A DNA stretch of 64,000 bases from Chloroflexota bacterium (GCA_027624075.1 JAQBUH010000001.1:62001-126000), one strand, 5' to 3'. Shown: positions 27,240-36,050, numbered from the stretch's first letter. Program-made: numbers and translations. Notes: generated by a model from the letters alone, not told the origin.

Positions 27240-28382
27240 CTAGCTGCCCAGCCCTGCCATCTGGTAGATCTTGCCCTCTGTCTTGATCGCCGGCGCATAG
27301 ACCATACGGGCGTTGTGCATCTCTCTGACCGTCTCAGCGCCCACGTAGCCCATGCAAACCCTGAGAGCGCCGACCAGGTTCTCCGTGCCATCGGTCTTTG
27401 AAGACGGTCCGAATAAAAGCTGGTGAAGCGAGTAGTGCGTTCCGACCGATAGCCTGGTGCCGCGTGGCAGAGAGGCGTGAGGCGTAGCCATACCCCAGTG
27501 AGTGCCGTGCGCAGGCGCCTCCCTTGTCTTCGCCAGCGGAGAGCCAATCATCACCGAGTCGGCCCCCGACGCAAAAGACTTGCACACGTCTCCGCCAGTC
27601 CGGATTCCGCCGTCTGTGATTATCGGGACGTAACGGCCGGTCTCCTTGAAGTAGTCGTCCCTGGCGGCGGCGCACTCGATCGTCGCCGAGACCTGCGGGA
27701 CGCCGATGCCAAGCACTTCGCGGCTTGTGCAGGCGGCGCCGGGGCCAACTCCCACCAGCACGCCATGGATGCCCTGGGCCATCATCTCCTTGACCACGTC
27801 GTAACTCACCGTGTTGCCGACCAGGATTGGCACCTTGAGCTGCTCAACAAGTTTGGAAAGGACCAGACCTTCGAGAGACCGGGAGTTGTGCCGGACTGTG
27901 ACCACGGTTCCCTGGACGACAACGACATCCGCACCTGCCTCAACCGCAATCGGGGCCAGCGTCTTCGTGCTCGCAGGGACGAACGAGACGGCGGCGCGAC
28001 CACCGCCCCTCTTGATGTCCTCGACCCGTTTGCCGACCAGCTCAGGTCTGGTTGGCTGCGAGTAGATCTTCTGCATCAACGCTGTGACAGCTTCACGAGG
28101 CGTCTCCGCAATCTCCTGGTATATCGGCTCAGGGTCTTCGTACCGGCCGTGGATACCGTCCATGTTCATGACGGCCAGTCCGCCGGCCTTGCTCATCGCG
28201 ATTGCGAAATTCGTATCGACAACCGAGTCCATGGCAGACGCCATGAAGGGAATCTCCAGCTTGACGCCATCGAAACTGGTCGAGATATCGACCATCTCGG
28301 GGTTCAGGGTGATATTTCCGGGGACGATCGCAACGTCGTCAAAGCCATACGCGGGACGAAGTTCTTTGAATTCTCGGGTCAA
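27240..28382 (-). CDS. guaB3: GuaB3-type IMP dehydrogenase
   Basis: A 380-residue (beta/alpha)8 enzyme. The catalytic loop GVGPGAACTSREVLGIG carries the expected Cys near residue 224; TDGGIRTGGDVCKSFASGAD is the phosphate-binding part. There are no CBS domains, and the length and sequence (AYGFDDVAIVPG start) match the GuaB3 subfamily rather than canonical GuaB. The likely reaction is IMP to XMP with NAD in guanine nucleotide synthesis. GMP reductase is less likely. First gene of the reverse-strand run to hisS, prfA and prmC. Confidence 0.85.
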   Translation of the reverse strand: MTREFKELRPAYGFDDVAIVPGNITLNPEMVDISTSFDGVKLEIPFMASAMDSVVDTNFAIAMSKAGGLAVMNMDGIHGRYEDPEPIYQEIAETPREAVTALMQKIYSQPTRPELVGKRVEDIKRGGGRAAVSFVPASTKTLAPIAVEAGADVVVVQGTVVTVRHNSRSLEGLVLSKLVEQLKVPILVGNTVSYDVVKEMMAQGIHGVLVGVGPGAACTSREVLGIGVPQVSATIECAAARDDYFKETGRYVPIITDGGIRTGGDVCKSFASGADSVMIGSPLAKTREAPAHGTHWGMATPHASLPRGTRLSVGTHYSLHQLLFGPSSKTDGTENLVGALRVCMGYVGAETVREMHNARMVYAPAIKTEGKIYQMAGLGS

Positions 28383-28722
28383 CTTGAGTCACACCCCTCT
28401 CCGGCCTTCGGCGCAGGCCGTCTCGTGCGTACCGTGCAGTGTACAGTCCGCAGGTTGGCGGTCACCCGACAGCGGCCCTGGGAAAAGACCATTACACACT
28501 ACGAAATCCGCACATGAAAAATTCAGAAAAGTATACGCCCGCCGTCAAGTAATGTGGAGTTTTTCACAAACTTCACCACTCCCGCAGAGCATAAGTTGGC
28601 ACAAGGCTGTTCAAGGCCGTTCGCTGATGCATAATCCGGATGATCGCTCTCCCGGCCTCGATCAAGCGCCGTCCGGCTGCTGGAGCAGAAATTCTCTGGC
28701 CCGGGCACATGGAGTACACCGG
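28383..28722. other. Divergent intergenic region, no gene recognised
   Basis: 340 bp between guaB3 (reverse) and the P1 peptidase (forward). The forward frame of the peptidase stays open back into guaB3, but that part shows no family similarity. Locally A+T-rich around 28505-28570, as expected for promoters; no convincing -35/-10 pair was found on either strand. Confidence 0.4.
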
Positions 28723-29736
28723 TTGGCAGGACTCACCAGGTACAGCGGCTCAATCACAGACGTTCACGGCATCTCCGTTGGACACTACACCGATGTCGAA
28801 AACGGGACCGGGTGCACCGTCGTCCTCAGTGAGAAACCGGCGACGGCAGGAATCGAGGTCCGTGGAGCGGCGCCAGGCAGCCGGGAAACGGAGCTTCTCC
28901 ACCCACTCGCCGCAGCCCAGTGGGTCAACGGGGTGGCGCTCACAGGCGGCAGCGTATTCGGGCTCGACTCTCCCGGTGGCGTAATCCGGTATCTCGAGGA
29001 GCGCGGGACCGGACTGCAGTTCGGGAGGGTCCGCATTCCGCTGGTCCCGGCTGCCGTGGTGTTCGATCTCTCATTCATCAATCCCTATGTCAGGCCAACC
29101 GCAGACAACGGCTACACGGCAGCGGCGAACGCTGGACCACAGTTTGTAAGAGGCAGCGTAGGAGCCGGAACCGGTTGCACGGTCGGCAAAATCCTTGGCT
29201 CAACCCGCTCTGTGAAGGGAGGCATCGGCACGGCGTCTGTCAGGTTGAGCGATGGCACGACGGTCGGCGCGCTGATCGCCGTAAATGCCATCGGCGACGT
29301 CGTTGACCCTGTGGATGGGGAGCCAGTCGCCGCCCCGGTAAACGATGCGGGAGACGGCTACGCCAGCACAGTTGAGGTCCTGCTAAAGTCACCGCCGCGA
29401 CAACGCAGCTTTTTCAGGAACACCGTGATCGGCGTGATAGCGACGGACGCCAAACTCGACAAGATCGGCGCAACCAGACTGGCCATCGCAGCGCAGGACG
29501 GGATCGCCGTGTCGGTCCGGCCGGCGCACACACAGAGCGATGGCGACACGGTGTTTGCGCTGGCGACTGGCAATGGCAAAGCGGACGTGAGCCCCGACGC
29601 ACTCCACGCCGCAGCGCTCATGGCGACTACCGGCGCCGTCCTCGACGCCGTGCTGAGCGCAACGTCACTCGGCGGAGTGCTGGCGGTCAGGGACCTGCCA
29701 GGCGGCTCAAAACTCATGGAGCGCTGGAATGGTTGA
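28723..29736 (+). CDS. P1-family (DmpA/NylC-like) self-processing Ntn hydrolase
   Basis: About 337 residues from TTG 28723, which has GGAG 8 bp upstream; homology starts near SITDVHGISVGHYTD. The frame is open much farther upstream, so the start is uncertain. Family marks are GVALTGGSVFGLD, GSVGAGTGCTVGK and RSVKGGIGTAS. The expected autocleavage site, Asn-Thr in SFFRNTVIGVIATDA, falls at about 233/234, making Thr the nucleophile. Known relatives hydrolyse N-terminal D- or beta-amino acid peptides or nylon oligomers; the substrate here is unknown. Its last 8 bp overlap the DUF2520 gene, so they are coupled. Confidence 0.8.
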   Translation: MAGLTRYSGSITDVHGISVGHYTDVENGTGCTVVLSEKPATAGIEVRGAAPGSRETELLHPLAAAQWVNGVALTGGSVFGLDSPGGVIRYLEERGTGLQFGRVRIPLVPAAVVFDLSFINPYVRPTADNGYTAAANAGPQFVRGSVGAGTGCTVGKILGSTRSVKGGIGTASVRLSDGTTVGALIAVNAIGDVVDPVDGEPVAAPVNDAGDGYASTVEVLLKSPPRQRSFFRNTVIGVIATDAKLDKIGATRLAIAAQDGIAVSVRPAHTQSDGDTVFALATGNGKADVSPDALHAAALMATTGAVLDAVLSATSLGGVLAVRDLPGGSKLMERWNG

Positions 29737-30685
29737 CCCAGCGCGCCCCGCGCCCCCCGCGCCTATTGGGCACACCGGTCTGTCCCGGGAGTCTGCAGTC
29801 GGCTTCATAGGCGCTGGAAGGCTTGGGTCAAGCCTCGCAGTCGCAATGGCACGCTCCGGCTATCGAGTCGTGGCAGTCTCAAGCCGCCGGGCCTCACACC
29901 GGAAGTGGCTCTCTGACCGGCTCGCCGAAGCGAAAGTGGTCGCCGAGCCCCAGGAGGTCGCAGACGCGGCAGAGGTAATCTTCATCACCACCTCAGACGG
30001 AGCCATTTCTCTTGTCTCTGACTCAGTGACCTGGCGAACGGGCCAGGCCGTCCTCCACTGCTCAGGGGCGGCTTCCCTCGACCTGCTCAATTCTCCGGCA
30101 CTTGCTGGAGCGGCCACCGGCGGCATTCATCCGATGCAGACCTTTCCGGCTCCTGACGCATCCGACTCCTTCGCCGGCGTCACCTTTGGAATCGAGTCTG
30201 AGTCGCCATGGCTACAAACATGGCTGGAAGCACTCGCAAAGGCGCTTGGCGGAAGGCCCATCCAGATCACCGCTGAGCAACGCCCGGCCTACCATGCCGC
30301 CGCTGTAATGGCCTGTGGCTTGCTAGCCGGATTGACAGGCCTTGCGGCAGAGGTCTGGGCGTCTTCTGGCGGCGTTTCCCGTGCCGAGGCGATCAGTTCT
30401 CTGGCTCCGCTTGTGAAAACAACCGCGAATTCAATACAGGAAAAGGGCCTTCCCGAAGCGCTCACGGGCCCGTACGTTAGAGGAGACCTCACAACGGTCC
30501 GTGCGCATATCGAGGCAAGTTCGGCGGTCTCAGCGGAGCACGGGGCGGCGTACGCAGCCCTCGCTCTGGCGGCGCTGCATCTCGCAAGAGAGCAGGGAGC
30601 GCTGAGTGCAGACGCCGAGGCAGGCATCAGGGAGATGCTGAAATCTGCCCTGCTGGCCAGATGTGAGACAATCGAGAGAGCGTGA
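29729..30685 (+). CDS. Rossmann-fold DUF2520 dehydrogenase-like protein
   Basis: 318 residues. The N-terminal NAD(P) domain has VGFIGAGRLGSSLAVAMAR near residue 24, and VIFITTSDGAI follows. The C-terminal helical DUF2520 domain shows GGIHPMQTFP and HAAAVMACGLLAGLTGLA. The fold resembles ketopantoate reductase and pyrroline-5-carboxylate reductase. It is directly upstream of panB and panC, and no panE is in the window, so a role in pantothenate synthesis is possible but unproven. Confidence 0.8.
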   Translation: MVDPARPAPPAPIGHTGLSRESAVGFIGAGRLGSSLAVAMARSGYRVVAVSSRRASHRKWLSDRLAEAKVVAEPQEVADAAEVIFITTSDGAISLVSDSVTWRTGQAVLHCSGAASLDLLNSPALAGAATGGIHPMQTFPAPDASDSFAGVTFGIESESPWLQTWLEALAKALGGRPIQITAEQRPAYHAAAVMACGLLAGLTGLAAEVWASSGGVSRAEAISSLAPLVKTTANSIQEKGLPEALTGPYVRGDLTTVRAHIEASSAVSAEHGAAYAALALAALHLAREQGALSADAEAGIREMLKSALLARCETIERA

Positions 30686-30736
30686 ACAGTAAGTCCGGCG
30701 GCGAGCCCCAGGGCAACCGATCGGCAGGAGGTTTTC

Positions 30737-31618
30737 ATGCGGTCAGGAAGGATCACCACACACAAGATCCAGGCGATGAAGGCTCGAGGCGAGCGGATCC
30801 CGATGGTCACCGCCTACGACTACACACAGGCCCGGATCGTTGAAACGGCCGGAATCCCGATAATTCTCGTCGGCGATAGCCTCGGCAACGTTGTCCTCGG
30901 CTACGATTCCACCATTCCGGTTACCGTCGACGACATGGTCCGCCACTGCGCGGCGGTGGTTCGAGGCGCCCACATACCGTTGGTCGTCGTGGATATGCCC
31001 TTCATGAGCTACCAGGTGGACGCAGAGACGGCGCTCAGGAACGCCGGGCGTCTGCTTCAAGAAGGCGGCGCACAGGCCGTCAAACTTGAAGGTGGCAAGC
31101 CTATCGCACCCATCATCAGGCGGCTTGTGGATGCCGGAGTAGCGGTAATGGGGCACATCGGGTTGACTCCGCAGTCGGTCCACAAACTCGGTGGATACCG
31201 TGTGCAGGGGAAGACCAGCCGTTCAGCGGACGTGCTGATTGAGGACGCCATGGCCGTTCAAGAGGCCGGCGCATTCGCCATCGTCCTCGAACTCATCCCC
31301 GTCGAACTTGCCGCAGAGATCACAAAGCAACTCGACATTCCGACCATTGGCATCGGCGCCGGCGTGCACACGGACGGCCAGGTGCAGGTCCTGTATGACA
31401 TGCTCGGGCTCGGGCTGGATTTCAAGCCAAAGCACGCCGGAAACTACGCCAGCCTTGGCGAGACTGCGGTGGACGCTCTCGAGCGATACTCAGCAGACGT
31501 CAAGTCAGGGGCGTTCCCGACCGCTGCCAACTCGTTCTACACAGATCGGGATGAGGCTGCGAAAGACGAGCCGAAACAGCCTGCGGCGGCCGGGCGCTCG
31601 GCTCGTCGCGGTAGCTGA
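30737..31618 (+). CDS. panB: 3-methyl-2-oxobutanoate hydroxymethyltransferase
   Basis: A 293-residue PanB making ketopantoate from 2-oxoisovalerate and methylene-THF. Metal and substrate motifs are TAYDYTQARI and LVGDSLGNVVLGYDSTIPVT near residue 42; the catalytic Glu lies in LELIPVELAAEIT. GIGAGVHTDGQVQVLYDMLG follows. A good RBS (AGGAGG) precedes the ATG. The C-terminal 25 residues are extra and low in complexity. Confidence 0.96.
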   Translation: MRSGRITTHKIQAMKARGERIPMVTAYDYTQARIVETAGIPIILVGDSLGNVVLGYDSTIPVTVDDMVRHCAAVVRGAHIPLVVVDMPFMSYQVDAETALRNAGRLLQEGGAQAVKLEGGKPIAPIIRRLVDAGVAVMGHIGLTPQSVHKLGGYRVQGKTSRSADVLIEDAMAVQEAGAFAIVLELIPVELAAEITKQLDIPTIGIGAGVHTDGQVQVLYDMLGLGLDFKPKHAGNYASLGETAVDALERYSADVKSGAFPTAANSFYTDRDEAAKDEPKQPAAAGRSARRGS

Positions 31619-31730
31619 GCGATCCCCGGATGAACAAGACCGCACTGCAGACGCGCGTGATTGGCACTGCCACGGCCGGGCAGGCCGGATCTGACCAGCG
31701 CTCTTTTTCTCTCCAACAGGCGGCTCTTTC

Positions 31731-32570
31731 ATGCAGGTGATAGAGACCGTCAGGGAGATGCAGGAGTTCCGGCGGCGTGTCACCGGAAGAGTTGCAATGG
31801 TGGCGACGCTGGGAGGGATGCACGCCGGGCATGAGGCGCACCTCGTCAAGGCGATGGAGGTGGCTGACGTCACCATTGGCTCCCTCTTTCTCAATCCAAC
31901 CCAGTTTGCGCCGGAAGAGGACCTCGCCAAGTATCCCGGCAACCGGCAGCAAGATCTCGCGATCTTCGAGAGGCATGGCACGAAGGCCGTGTTCGCTCCC
32001 TCTGTCGCAGAGATGTATCCGCCATGGGACAGTTTTCGAGTTGATCCTGGCAGAATCGCAACAATCCTTGAGGGAGCGTACAGGCCTGGCCATTTTGTGG
32101 GCGTCGCAACGGTCGTGACCAAGCTGTTCAACGCGATTCGCCCGGATGTGGCGACATTCGGTGAAAAAGACGCTCAGCAGCTTCGGATCATCGAGAAGTT
32201 AAACCTGGAGCTGAGGTTCGGGATCGACATCGTCCGCATTCCAACCGTCCGGGAGCCGGATGGCCTGGCCATCAGCACGAGGAACCAGTATCTGAACGAT
32301 GCGCAGCGTGCCGCCGCGCCCGTGCTCTACCGCTCACTCACAGCCGGTCGTGAGCTCTGGGAGTCGGGCGAGCGCGATGCAGGCGCAATACGGTTAGCGG
32401 TTCAGGAAGTGCTACGGACGCAGTCGCTGGCACAGCCTGATTACGTGAGCGTTGCCGACTCCCTCACCCTTGAGGAACTTAGCGGCGACGTGCAGGGCGG
32501 CGCGCTTCTGTCTCTCGCCGCCCGGGTCGGATCAGCCCGTCTCATCGATAACATTCGCCTGGTCGACTGA
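31731..32570 (+). CDS. panC: Pantothenate synthetase
   Basis: A 279-residue enzyme condensing pantoate and beta-alanine with ATP. The HIGH-type motif is GGMHAGHEAHL near residue 28, followed by FLNPTQFAPEEDLAKYP, FGEKDAQQLRII near residue 143 and the KMSKS-like LAISTRNQYL. It is 112 bp after panB on the same strand. panD is not in the window. Confidence 0.96.
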   Translation: MQVIETVREMQEFRRRVTGRVAMVATLGGMHAGHEAHLVKAMEVADVTIGSLFLNPTQFAPEEDLAKYPGNRQQDLAIFERHGTKAVFAPSVAEMYPPWDSFRVDPGRIATILEGAYRPGHFVGVATVVTKLFNAIRPDVATFGEKDAQQLRIIEKLNLELRFGIDIVRIPTVREPDGLAISTRNQYLNDAQRAAAPVLYRSLTAGRELWESGERDAGAIRLAVQEVLRTQSLAQPDYVSVADSLTLEELSGDVQGGALLSLAARVGSARLIDNIRLVD

Positions 32571-32602
32571 GACCTTCTCAGCGGGAAATATTAGTACTCG
32601 CA

Positions 32603-32684
32603 GTCAACCACTCGACACATTCGCGAAATCTGCGCGTTACACCTTCGACACATCACCGCAACACCTGTGCAACGGTGCTGAAAC
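32603..32684 (+). promoter_or_regulatory. Array of eight GlnR-type half-sites with 11-bp period
   Basis: Pentamers start every 11 bp at 32603, 32614, 32625, 32636, 32647, 32658, 32669 and 32680: GTCAA, GACAC, GAAAT, GTTAC, GACAC, GCAAC, GCAAC, GAAAC. Known GlnR boxes are direct repeats of GTnAC and GaAAC half-sites with 6-bp spacers, which is exactly this spacing. It lies downstream of panC and faces a possible amtB remnant, a winged-helix gene and the broken glnB. The periodicity is directly visible; binding by the regulator at 2008-2694 is inference. Confidence 0.6.
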
Positions 32685-32695
32685 ATTACGGTCCT

Positions 32696-33165
32696 AGCTT
32701 CATTTCTGGTAGATCGACGTTGCGGCGCGTCGTTCGTCTGCGCAACCGGACCGCGCCCACATGGCTCGGCAAGCAATCGTAGTGATCGTAGTGAGAGGTG
32801 AGAGGTCACGGAGTTCAATCTCACGAAGGCATGTTCGCTTGCTTCATGTTCCAGACTCTTGTTGCCGCCACCGCGGCCACGATTGTCTCGAGGGTGACAG
32901 CTCTTGCCGTGGCGATAGTTGTCCGGACCAGGATCCGACGGCTTACTGGCAGCGGCAACCCCCGAGCGGTTCCCTGCCACCGCTTTACGCAGGCGACGCC
33001 ATAGGGACGAGTTGGTGACTGAGGTAGCGAAAGAACGATCACCTGTGACGCTCCTTCAACTCCCGCGCTTGCGCCGGCCAGTGGTGGCCTGTCTGGTAAT
33101 GCTGCGCCGACGCTGGCCTCACGGGATCGTCACGTTCAATCAGCGCTCTTCACAAGGGTTTACCT
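32696..33165 (+). other. Non-coding or degraded stretch with a possible ammonium-transporter scrap
   Basis: 470 bp without a convincing gene. In the frame around 32828-32890 it reads FACFMFQTLVAATAATIVS, which resembles the F..FQ..FA..T.ATIVSGA transmembrane motif of AmtB/Mep transporters, but similarity stops there and the remaining transporter is missing. Small frames on both strands are open by composition only. It is interpreted as a decayed gene, probably amtB given its place between nitrogen-type operator repeats and glnB; confidence in that identity is low. Confidence 0.3.
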
Positions 33166-33489
33166 ATGCTGAAGTCAGGGAATTTCCGGGACATGGAGCC
33201 GTTGCTGATCGACCAGCATCTGTTCGAGGTCTGGGTTGCCGGTGAGCGGATTGATCTGACAGCGACAGAGTATGATCTGTTGATCTTGCTCCACAGAGAA
33301 CGTGATCGAGTGGTGGCTCGATCGGAGCTTCTGGAAGGAGTGTGGGGACAAGATGGTCCAGGGTTGCGGGTCGTCGACACATATGTATCCCGGCTGAGAA
33401 CAAAGCTTAAGGCCGCCGGCCATCCGGGAGTTCTATCGGTGCGTAAGCGCGGATACCGTCTGGCCGGGACGGCGGGTAGCGAAAAGTGA
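33166..33489 (+). CDS. Stand-alone OmpR/PhoB-type winged-helix protein
   Basis: 107 residues that are almost entirely a Trans_reg_C DNA-binding domain: LTATEYDLLILLHRERDRVV, then RVVDTYVSRLRTKLKAAGHP and SVRKRGYRLAG. There is no receiver domain; the frame is closed by a stop near 33097 upstream. It could be a truncated response regulator or a genuine single-domain regulator. It is followed after 41 bp by glnB and preceded by the half-site array. It is only partly similar to the GlnR-like winged helix at 2008-2694. Confidence 0.65.
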   Translation: MLKSGNFRDMEPLLIDQHLFEVWVAGERIDLTATEYDLLILLHRERDRVVARSELLEGVWGQDGPGLRVVDTYVSRLRTKLKAAGHPGVLSVRKRGYRLAGTAGSEK

Positions 33490-33530
33490 CGTCGCCCCTG
33501 TGACCGGGGAGCAGACTGGAGCAAAGCAGA

Positions 33531-33872
33531 ATGAAAGAGATCACCGCGATCATTTAACCGATTCGGCTGGGTCCGGTGCGGGACGCCCTGACTGCCGCCG
33601 GAGTACTTGGAATGACTGTCGTTGACGCGCGAGGATTCGGCGCCCAGGGTGGCTCAACAGACACGTACCGTGGAATCGAGTACCGGGTTGAATATGTGCC
33701 GAAGACCAGGATAGACGTTGTCGTTACAGACGATCTGGCTGACAAGGCGATAGAGGCCATCATGGGCGCCGCCCAGACAGGTCACGTTGGCGACGGGAAG
33801 ATCTGGGTCAAGGAAGTCTCGGCCGTCTACCGCATCAGGACCGGTGAGAGGGACGAGGTGGCGCTCTCCTAG
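33531..33872 (+). pseudogene. glnB: Nitrogen regulatory protein P-II with nonsense codon at position 9
   Basis: From ATG 33531 the frame reads MKEITAII, then TAA (33555-33557), then PIRLGPVRDALTAAG and a complete P-II body. The family has Lys or Arg at this position, so one A-to-T change in AAA would explain it. The rest is well kept: GMTVVDARGFGAQGG, the T-loop YRGIEYRVEYVPK with Tyr51, AAQTGHVGDGKIWV and YRIRTGERDE. Restarting at GTG 33576 would drop the first beta strand and has no clear RBS. P-II normally signals nitrogen and energy status to AmtB and GS. A recent mutation or a sequence error are both possible. Confidence 0.8.
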
Positions 33873-33934
33873 ATGCAGCGCTGCGCCGTCCATGCAGACA
33901 GCGTCAGTGGCGGTAGTCAGACTGTGACATCCGG

Positions 33935-35002
33935 TTACAGCTCGCTGATTGCCACCTCGCGATGCTCGACTGCGCTCCGGGCCGCCGCCAGGCTGATAGC
34001 CAGCGTGTGCGCCGCCTCCCTCGCGTCAAGTTGAGGTTGGGTTCCGTTGGCGATCCCGTCCGTGAACTCGTGACCCGCTCTCCTGAAACTGTCTCCCCAA
34101 TCGGTCTCCAGATCGCTGTAGCCGTGAGTCTGGCCGTCCCTGAACATCACAAGTGGCGGCATGTCCACCATTCTTGCCGTACAACGTGTAAGCCACAGGA
34201 TGCCGCGCGTCCCGGTTATCTCCACCCACTCATCGACCGGGTAGTACTTCGTATCGATGATGAACCTGTCGGGATCGGTCATGTCCCAGGTTCCGAACAC
34301 CTCCGCTCCAGCCTGTTTCCAGGTGATGACGGAGCGGGAGCCGGTGAACCTGTCCGCGCCGGCAGAAAGATCGGCCATCGCGTGGACCTTCTCCACATCT
34401 CCGAGGAAAAACGGGATAATCGAAGTGATGTGCGCGCCGTAGTCATGCAGCGAGTTTGCGCCGCCTGCCTGTGAGGCGTCCGCTCGCCACACCATGGCGC
34501 TGGCAGGTATCTCCCATCCGCCGCGTCCTGCGCCGTGGACCGTCTTCACCCTCATTCCGATCGGGTCGCCGATCTCACCCGCCTCAAGCATCTCCTTAGC
34601 CCGCATGTATGGCTCATACGTGCGGTAGTTTTCGACCATGCGGAACGTTGTGCTGGCGCTATCGGCCGCTTCGATGATCTGTCTAGCCTCGTCCATGTCG
34701 AGGCACATAGGTTTCTGCAGCGAAACGTGTTTCCCTGCCTCCAGCGCCTCGCGCGTTACCTGAAGATGCAGGTTGTGGGGCAAGAGAATTTCGACGGCGT
34801 CGATCTCAGGCGACGCCAGCATCTCGCGATAGTCGCCGTAGCTGGACGCCGCTCCCCATCTCTCAGCCTGGTGTTTCGCCAGCTCCCGGTCACGGTCCGC
34901 CACCGCGACCAGCTCGCCCGTCGGGTTGTCTTCGTATGCCATTGCGTGAACCGTGGAGATTCGGCCTGCGCCAATGAAACCGACCCTGACTTTGCTCATC
35001 AT
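33935..35002 (-). CDS. Gfo/Idh/MocA-family oxidoreductase
   Basis: 355 residues. The N-terminal Rossmann domain has RVGFIGAGRISTVHAMAY; the conserved EKP-like motif appears as VSLQKPMCLDMDEA near residue 96, with Gln for Glu before Lys-Pro. The C-terminal GFO_IDH_MocA domain contains NSLHDYGAHITS. Such enzymes oxidise sugars, inositols or related alcohols with NAD(P); the substrate cannot be read from sequence. It converges with the nitrogen remnant and has no close co-directional partner. Confidence 0.85.
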   Translation of the reverse strand: MMSKVRVGFIGAGRISTVHAMAYEDNPTGELVAVADRDRELAKHQAERWGAASSYGDYREMLASPEIDAVEILLPHNLHLQVTREALEAGKHVSLQKPMCLDMDEARQIIEAADSASTTFRMVENYRTYEPYMRAKEMLEAGEIGDPIGMRVKTVHGAGRGGWEIPASAMVWRADASQAGGANSLHDYGAHITSIIPFFLGDVEKVHAMADLSAGADRFTGSRSVITWKQAGAEVFGTWDMTDPDRFIIDTKYYPVDEWVEITGTRGILWLTRCTARMVDMPPLVMFRDGQTHGYSDLETDWGDSFRRAGHEFTDGIANGTQPQLDAREAAHTLAISLAAARSAVEHREVAISEL

Positions 35003-35103
35003 GTGCCCTCGTTCACTGGCCTGTAGAATTATGCGGTCGTATCGATATACCAGCGTGCCGGTGAGATTATGCTCCGGCGTTGCACGGCACGGAAGAAGAA
35101 GCC

Positions 35104-35964
35104 ATGTTCGGAACTATCGGCCACACGTTCGAGTTGATAAAGATGAGTTGGGCTGTCCTGATGAAGGACAAGGAGCTGTTGTGGTTCCCTGTCTTCTCAG
35201 CGATGGGCGTAGGAGTGGTCATCGGGCTCTTCTTCGCCATTGGAAGCGCAACTGGCGCCATAGACCGGCTCTCTGAGACGTCAACAGACGCGAACGGTCA
35301 GGCGACATCAGCCATTCAGGGCGGCGACATCGTCCTGGCAGTCATCGCATTCTTCCTCGTGTACTTCGTGACCATCTTCTTTAGCGCAGCGCTCGTGTCT
35401 GCCGCACTGGAGCGGCTGCGTGGCGGGGACCCGGACGTGCGGTCAGGCTTGAGACATGCGTTTGCCCACATTTTCCCGATTCTTGGCTGGGCTATTATCA
35501 CAGCGAGCGTGAGCCTCATACTGCAGATTGCCAAGGCCAACCAGAAAAACGCATTTGGCCGGATCGTGCTAGACATTGTCGGTGGTATCTGGGAGTTCCT
35601 CACCTTCTTCGTCGTGCCTGTCCTTGTTTCTGAAAGCGTCGGTCCCTTCGGCGCCATCAAGCGGTCCACAGAGTTGGTGCGAAAGACATGGGGCCGTCAG
35701 ATCACGGCGAGCTTCGGTTTCTTTATTGTCTACATCATTGCAATAGGCATAGCCGTGATTCCCGCAGTGTTGCTGGGCCTCATCATTCCTATCGCCGGCA
35801 TCGTGACAGGGCTAGTCACCGTTGCCCTTGCGTTGGCGATCGTGCAGTCACTTGAGGGCATCTTCAAGGCTGCGCTCTACGAGTACGCAATGGGCGAGCG
35901 GCCACAGGAGTTCGATCTCAGGACCCTGCAGACGGCCTACAGAGCGGTCCCCGAAGGGCAGTAA
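35104..35964 (+). CDS. DUF6159-like polytopic membrane protein
   Basis: 286 residues from ATG 35104 (an in-frame TTG at 35080 is less likely). N-terminal MFGTIGHTFELIKMSWAVL and DKELLWFPVFSAMGV are typical of DUF6159. About six hydrophobic segments follow; a long one at residues 215-255 is Ile/Ala/Gly-rich. Between them lies AALERLRGGDPDVRSGLRHA, a cytoplasmic loop. Function unknown. Confidence 0.65.
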   Translation: MFGTIGHTFELIKMSWAVLMKDKELLWFPVFSAMGVGVVIGLFFAIGSATGAIDRLSETSTDANGQATSAIQGGDIVLAVIAFFLVYFVTIFFSAALVSAALERLRGGDPDVRSGLRHAFAHIFPILGWAIITASVSLILQIAKANQKNAFGRIVLDIVGGIWEFLTFFVVPVLVSESVGPFGAIKRSTELVRKTWGRQITASFGFFIVYIIAIGIAVIPAVLLGLIIPIAGIVTGLVTVALALAIVQSLEGIFKAALYEYAMGERPQEFDLRTLQTAYRAVPEGQ

Positions 35965-36050
35965 TGAATTCGGTTTGTGATACTGGCCATCACTAATTCA
36001 ACACGTCCGCCTGCGACTTCGAGATAGTTCCAGTCGTACTCTTTCAGGCA

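Noticed and set aside
28084-28722. Upstream extension of the P1 peptidase frame
   Set aside because: Runs antisense through guaB3 and shows no peptidase similarity; a TTG start with GGAG is available at 28723.
32919-33245. 108-codon forward frame ahead of the winged-helix gene
   Set aside because: No recognisable domain, overlaps the winged-helix gene in another frame, and composition alone explains it.
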